DNA of 64,000 nucleotides from CAVEFW01 sp963643505. GTDB taxonomy: Bacteria > Actinomycetota > Coriobacteriia > Coriobacteriales > Eggerthellaceae. The position numbers were made by a program, and so were the translations under genes. Position 1 is the stretch's first letter. Every line of letters starts with the position of its first letter. Shown here one piece after another: positions 61,572-64,000 of the stretch. The DNA is taken from contig CAVIKF010000007.1 of NCBI GenBank assembly GCA_963643505.1, forward strand, positions 9,914 through 73,913, given 5' to 3'. The notes under the pieces are model-generated. The model was not told the origin of the DNA. It made no database searches and saw only the letters and a program-made list of their open reading frames with translations.

Positions 61572-62471
61572 GTGGATATCAATCGCTACGAAGCGTTCGT
61601 CGCCGCAGTCGACACCCAAAGCATGTCGGGTGCGGCGAAAAAGCTCGGCTATACGCCTTCGGGCATCATCCGTCTCATCAATGCACTTGAGGGCGAACTC
61701 GGCTTTTCTCTCCTGGCACGAAGCAGTACCGGTGTCGCTCCGACCGACGAAGGGTTGAAGCTGCTCCCCCTGTTCCGCGAGATGTCCAGCGTCAACATGC
61801 GCATCCACCAAACCAGCGCCCGCATTCGTGGCCTCGCCGAGGGAACGTTAACCGTTGGCGCGCTGTTCAGTCTTGCGAGCCGTTGGCTTCCCGACGTCAT
61901 TCGCGCGTATGAAGACCTCTACCCCGGCGTCAAGGTCAACATCGTAGGGGGAAGCGACATCCACCTGCGCTCGCTCCTCGAACAACATGCCATCGACTGC
62001 GCACTGCTCCACAACAATAACGACAAGCTTGACTGGGTCCCCTTGGGAACCCAAGAACTCGTTGCCTGGCTTCCGGCAAACAGTCCCCTGACGCGCCACC
62101 AATCGATCCTTCTCGCCGAACTCGACGGACAACCCTACATCCGCATCCACCCCGAAGGGGAAACCTTTGCTGAGCGCCTCATGCGACAACGCAACATCGA
62201 GCCCGATATTCGGTTCACTGCCACCGATTGCTATACGGCCTTTTCCATGGTAGGCGCAGGTCTGGGTATCTGTCTTTGCTGCAACGGCATCGCCGATGGG
62301 TGGATGGCGCAAGGACGTGTCGCGATTCGCCCCCTCAGCCCCCAACGCTATCTTGATTTTGGCATCGGCACACTCCAAACCCCATCCCCCTCTCCCGCAG
62401 TGGAGGAGTTCATAAACGTAGCTAAGAGGTTCTCCGACACATGGCCCAAGGGCTATCGAGCAAATCTCTAG
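61572..62471 (+). CDS. LysR-family transcriptional regulator
   Basis: 299 residues from GTG 61572 (AAGGAGAG upstream). Winged helix DINRYEAFVAAVDTQSMSGAAKKLGYTPSGIIRLINALEGELGFSLLAR (1-55), then a periplasmic-binding-like effector domain (about 88-290) beginning LTVGALFSLASRWLPDVI. It faces the sodium symporter across 138 bp, and its last 31 bp overlap the EamA gene. Likely regulates one or both; the effector is unknown. Confidence 0.92.
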   Translation: MDINRYEAFVAAVDTQSMSGAAKKLGYTPSGIIRLINALEGELGFSLLARSSTGVAPTDEGLKLLPLFREMSSVNMRIHQTSARIRGLAEGTLTVGALFSLASRWLPDVIRAYEDLYPGVKVNIVGGSDIHLRSLLEQHAIDCALLHNNNDKLDWVPLGTQELVAWLPANSPLTRHQSILLAELDGQPYIRIHPEGETFAERLMRQRNIEPDIRFTATDCYTAFSMVGAGLGICLCCNGIADGWMAQGRVAIRPLSPQRYLDFGIGTLQTPSPSPAVEEFINVAKRFSDTWPKGYRANL

Positions 62472-63373
62472 CAAGAAAGCAAGCAAACCCGATTGGATCG
62501 ACCGTGAAATATCGCCTGTTAATCGTTCTTGCCACCATCATATGGGGAAGCTCCTTCGTCATCGTCAAGGGTGTTACAGACTTTCTCAACCCGTCACTTA
62601 TCCTCGTGGTGCGCTTCTCCATTGCGGCCGTGCTTCTCGCTGTCGTGTTTGCAAAGCATCGCGCACTCTATCTCACAAGGGACCATATCGGGTTTGGCTT
62701 GTTATTCGGGCTTGCACTTTTTTGCGCGTACTACCTTCAAACCATCGGCATCCAATACACCACGCCCGGGAAGAACGCGTTTTTGACCGGCACCTATTGC
62801 GTATTGGTTCCCTTTTTTGCGTGGTTTGCCACAAAAAAGAAACCTACGCTGTTCAACATCGTCGCAGCGCTCCTTTGCTTTTGCGGGATCGGGTTCGTAA
62901 GCGTCGGTAATGAGGGTGGCGTCAACATCGGGGACCTTCTCACCCTTGCCTGCGCCGTGTTCTACGCCATCCACATCATCATAGTGTCGAAGTTCAGCCA
63001 AGGACGCAACATCTATGTGCTCACTATGTGGCAATTTGCAGGCGTTGCCTTGTGTTCGGCAATCGCAGCGCTGATAACCGGAGCCGACGTCTCCCCGCTT
63101 GCGACCCTCGACCTCTCCCAAGCTGGAGCCTTGGCCTATCTCGCCATCGCCTGTACCGCACTCGCCCTGTTGTTCCAAAACGTCGGACAGGCAAACGTCC
63201 CACCCGCATCCGCAAGCTTGCTACTCAGCCTTGAGTCTCCTTTCGGAGTCCTCTTCAGCGTCGCCTTGGGAGCCGAGACCGTAAGCGCAAAGATCCTTTT
63301 CGGTTTCGCCTTGATCTTCGCGGCCATCATTGTCTCGGAGGTCTTGCCTACAAGGCTCAAGGGACGCCGATAG
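62441..63373 (+). CDS. DMT-family permease (two EamA domains)
   Basis: 310 residues from ATG 62441; GTG 62504 would give a more usual VKYRLLIVLATIIWGSSFV start and avoids the 31-bp overlap with the LysR gene, so the start is open. Ten membrane helices in two EamA repeats (motifs IIWGSSFVIVKG, YTTPGKNAFLTGTYCVLVPFFAW, and NVGQANVPPASASLLLSLESPFGVLF). Exporters of amino acids or metabolites are typical of the family. Translational coupling with LysR is likely. Confidence 0.88.
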   Translation: MAQGLSSKSLARKQANPIGSTVKYRLLIVLATIIWGSSFVIVKGVTDFLNPSLILVVRFSIAAVLLAVVFAKHRALYLTRDHIGFGLLFGLALFCAYYLQTIGIQYTTPGKNAFLTGTYCVLVPFFAWFATKKKPTLFNIVAALLCFCGIGFVSVGNEGGVNIGDLLTLACAVFYAIHIIIVSKFSQGRNIYVLTMWQFAGVALCSAIAALITGADVSPLATLDLSQAGALAYLAIACTALALLFQNVGQANVPPASASLLLSLESPFGVLFSVALGAETVSAKILFGFALIFAAIIVSEVLPTRLKGRR

Positions 63374-63444
63374 TCGACCTTGCAACTCGATTTTCCCTGA
63401 GAGAAGCCACCCTTCTTGCACCAACGACAACAAAAATGCACATC

Positions 63445-63464
63445 GGCGGCTAAATAGCGCCGCC
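63445..63464. terminator. GC-rich hairpin after the EamA gene
   Basis: GGCGGC pairs with GCCGCC across an 8-nt loop, then GCCTTCCTTCT follows. A weak terminator for the LysR-EamA transcript; the T-run is poor. TATAAT at 63500-63505 could be the -10 of the next gene. Confidence 0.4.
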
Positions 63465-63544
63465 GCCTTCCTTCTACGCGGCGGACAAACATCGCGCCGT
63501 ATAATCCCGATAGCAAAGCAGTTCGATGAGACAGAAGGGATCTT

Positions 63545-64000
63545 ATGGAATTCGTCAACACTGCCTGGGCGTTGCTACCCCCGATCGTGGCAATCGTTCT
63601 CGCACTCATCACGAAGGAGACGTACAGCTCCTTGTTCGTCGGCGTACTTGTCGGCGCCGTCCTTGTCGCCGGACTTGACCCCGTAGGCACCGTGGATACC
63701 ATCATCAGCGGAGCTCCCGTCGTCGACTCGGATACGGGGGAGACGGTCATGTCCGGAGGGCTTATCAACGCCATCGCAGACAATGCCGGCATCTTCATCT
63801 TCTTGGTCATGCTTGGCATCATGGTCGCTCTCGTGAACGCGACCGGCGGCGCTGCGGCATTCGGCAAGTGGGCGGCAAAGCACCTCAAGACCCGAACGGG
63901 CGCCCAACTCGCCGCGTTCGTCCTCGGCGTCCTCATCTTCATCGATGACTATTTCAACTGCCTCACCGTCGGGTCGGTCATGCGTCCCGTCACCGACAGC
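63545..64000 (+). CDS. NhaC-family Na+/H+ antiporter, N-terminal part (runs off the window)
   Basis: 152 codons present, no stop before the window end. Start ATG 63545 has AAGGGA upstream. Membrane helices begin at WALLPPIVAIVLALI and SLFVGVLVGAVLVAG; the ALVNATGGAAAFGKWAAKHLKTR stretch and VLIFIDDYFNCLTVGSVMRPVTD (about 125-150) are strongly conserved in NhaC-type antiporters. It may exchange sodium or an amine/organic acid. Partial because of the window edge. Confidence 0.85.
   Translation, partial: MEFVNTAWALLPPIVAIVLALITKETYSSLFVGVLVGAVLVAGLDPVGTVDTIISGAPVVDSDTGETVMSGGLINAIADNAGIFIFLVMLGIMVALVNATGGAAAFGKWAAKHLKTRTGAQLAAFVLGVLIFIDDYFNCLTVGSVMRPVTDS

Overview
The window (about 57-60% G+C, many GTG/TTG starts, genes packed on both strands) looks like the chromosome of an anaerobic high-G+C Gram-positive bacterium of the Coriobacteriia, most likely Eggerthellaceae or a close relative (Slackia, Eggerthella, Adlercreutzia type). 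This rests on the HspR-type heat-shock operon, a VaFE-repeat surface protein, Tat-exported respiratory molybdoenzymes, and a full selenocysteine system beside double-cubane reductases. The family is an inference; no rRNA is present to confirm it.

Layout. 1-9.1 kb: NYN ribonuclease-like protein, DAHP synthase, rlmB, leuS, a wall-anchored VaFE/SpaA protein, engB. 9.1-16.1 kb: a lysA-hom-GT2 run, an L,D-transpeptidase, a MoaE-like protein, rlmH. 16.2-22.9 kb: a membrane formate dehydrogenase of the Fdn type (selenocysteine alpha subunit read through an in-frame UGA, four-cluster beta subunit, cytochrome b gamma subunit) and fdhE. Two copies of an unexplained structured repeat flank fdhE. 23.2-33.2 kb: a selenium/sulfur-handling region with selD (itself a selenoprotein), a rhodanese, YedF, three Se/S-carrier-like (DUF3343) domains, two ATP-driven activases of the 2-hydroxyacyl-CoA dehydratase type, two double-cubane-type reductase proteins and a class V aminotransferase/cysteine desulfurase. 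34.6-39.2 kb: selA, selB, tRNA-Sec and fdhD. 39.4-48.7 kb: an ABC-F protein, then clpB and dnaK-grpE-dnaJ-hspR. 49-54 kb: an ABC importer operon ending in a BioB-like radical SAM protein and an LRR protein. 54.2-57.1 kb: ferredoxin, a nikR-hypE operon and a probable small RNA. 57.2-64 kb: galE, an LCP-family wall ligase, a sodium symporter, LysR, EamA and the start of an NhaC antiporter.

How it fits together. SelD makes selenophosphate, SelA converts Ser-tRNA-Sec, and SelB with SECIS hairpins inserts Sec into SelD and the formate dehydrogenase. FdhD, FdhE and perhaps the MoaE-like protein serve the Mo/W-bis-MGD enzyme. The block between selD and selA holds the most likely undescribed system. 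There an archerase-type ATPase is fused to a Se/S-carrier domain and lies between two double-cubane-type proteins, with a free carrier protein, a rhodanese, YedF and a desulfurase nearby. I infer an ATP-driven low-potential reductase that mobilises or reduces a selenium or sulfur species; the sequence does not prove it. Two other candidates are a terminator-ended RNA of about 77 nt with a CU-rich anti-Shine-Dalgarno stretch, and the paired structured repeats around fdhE.
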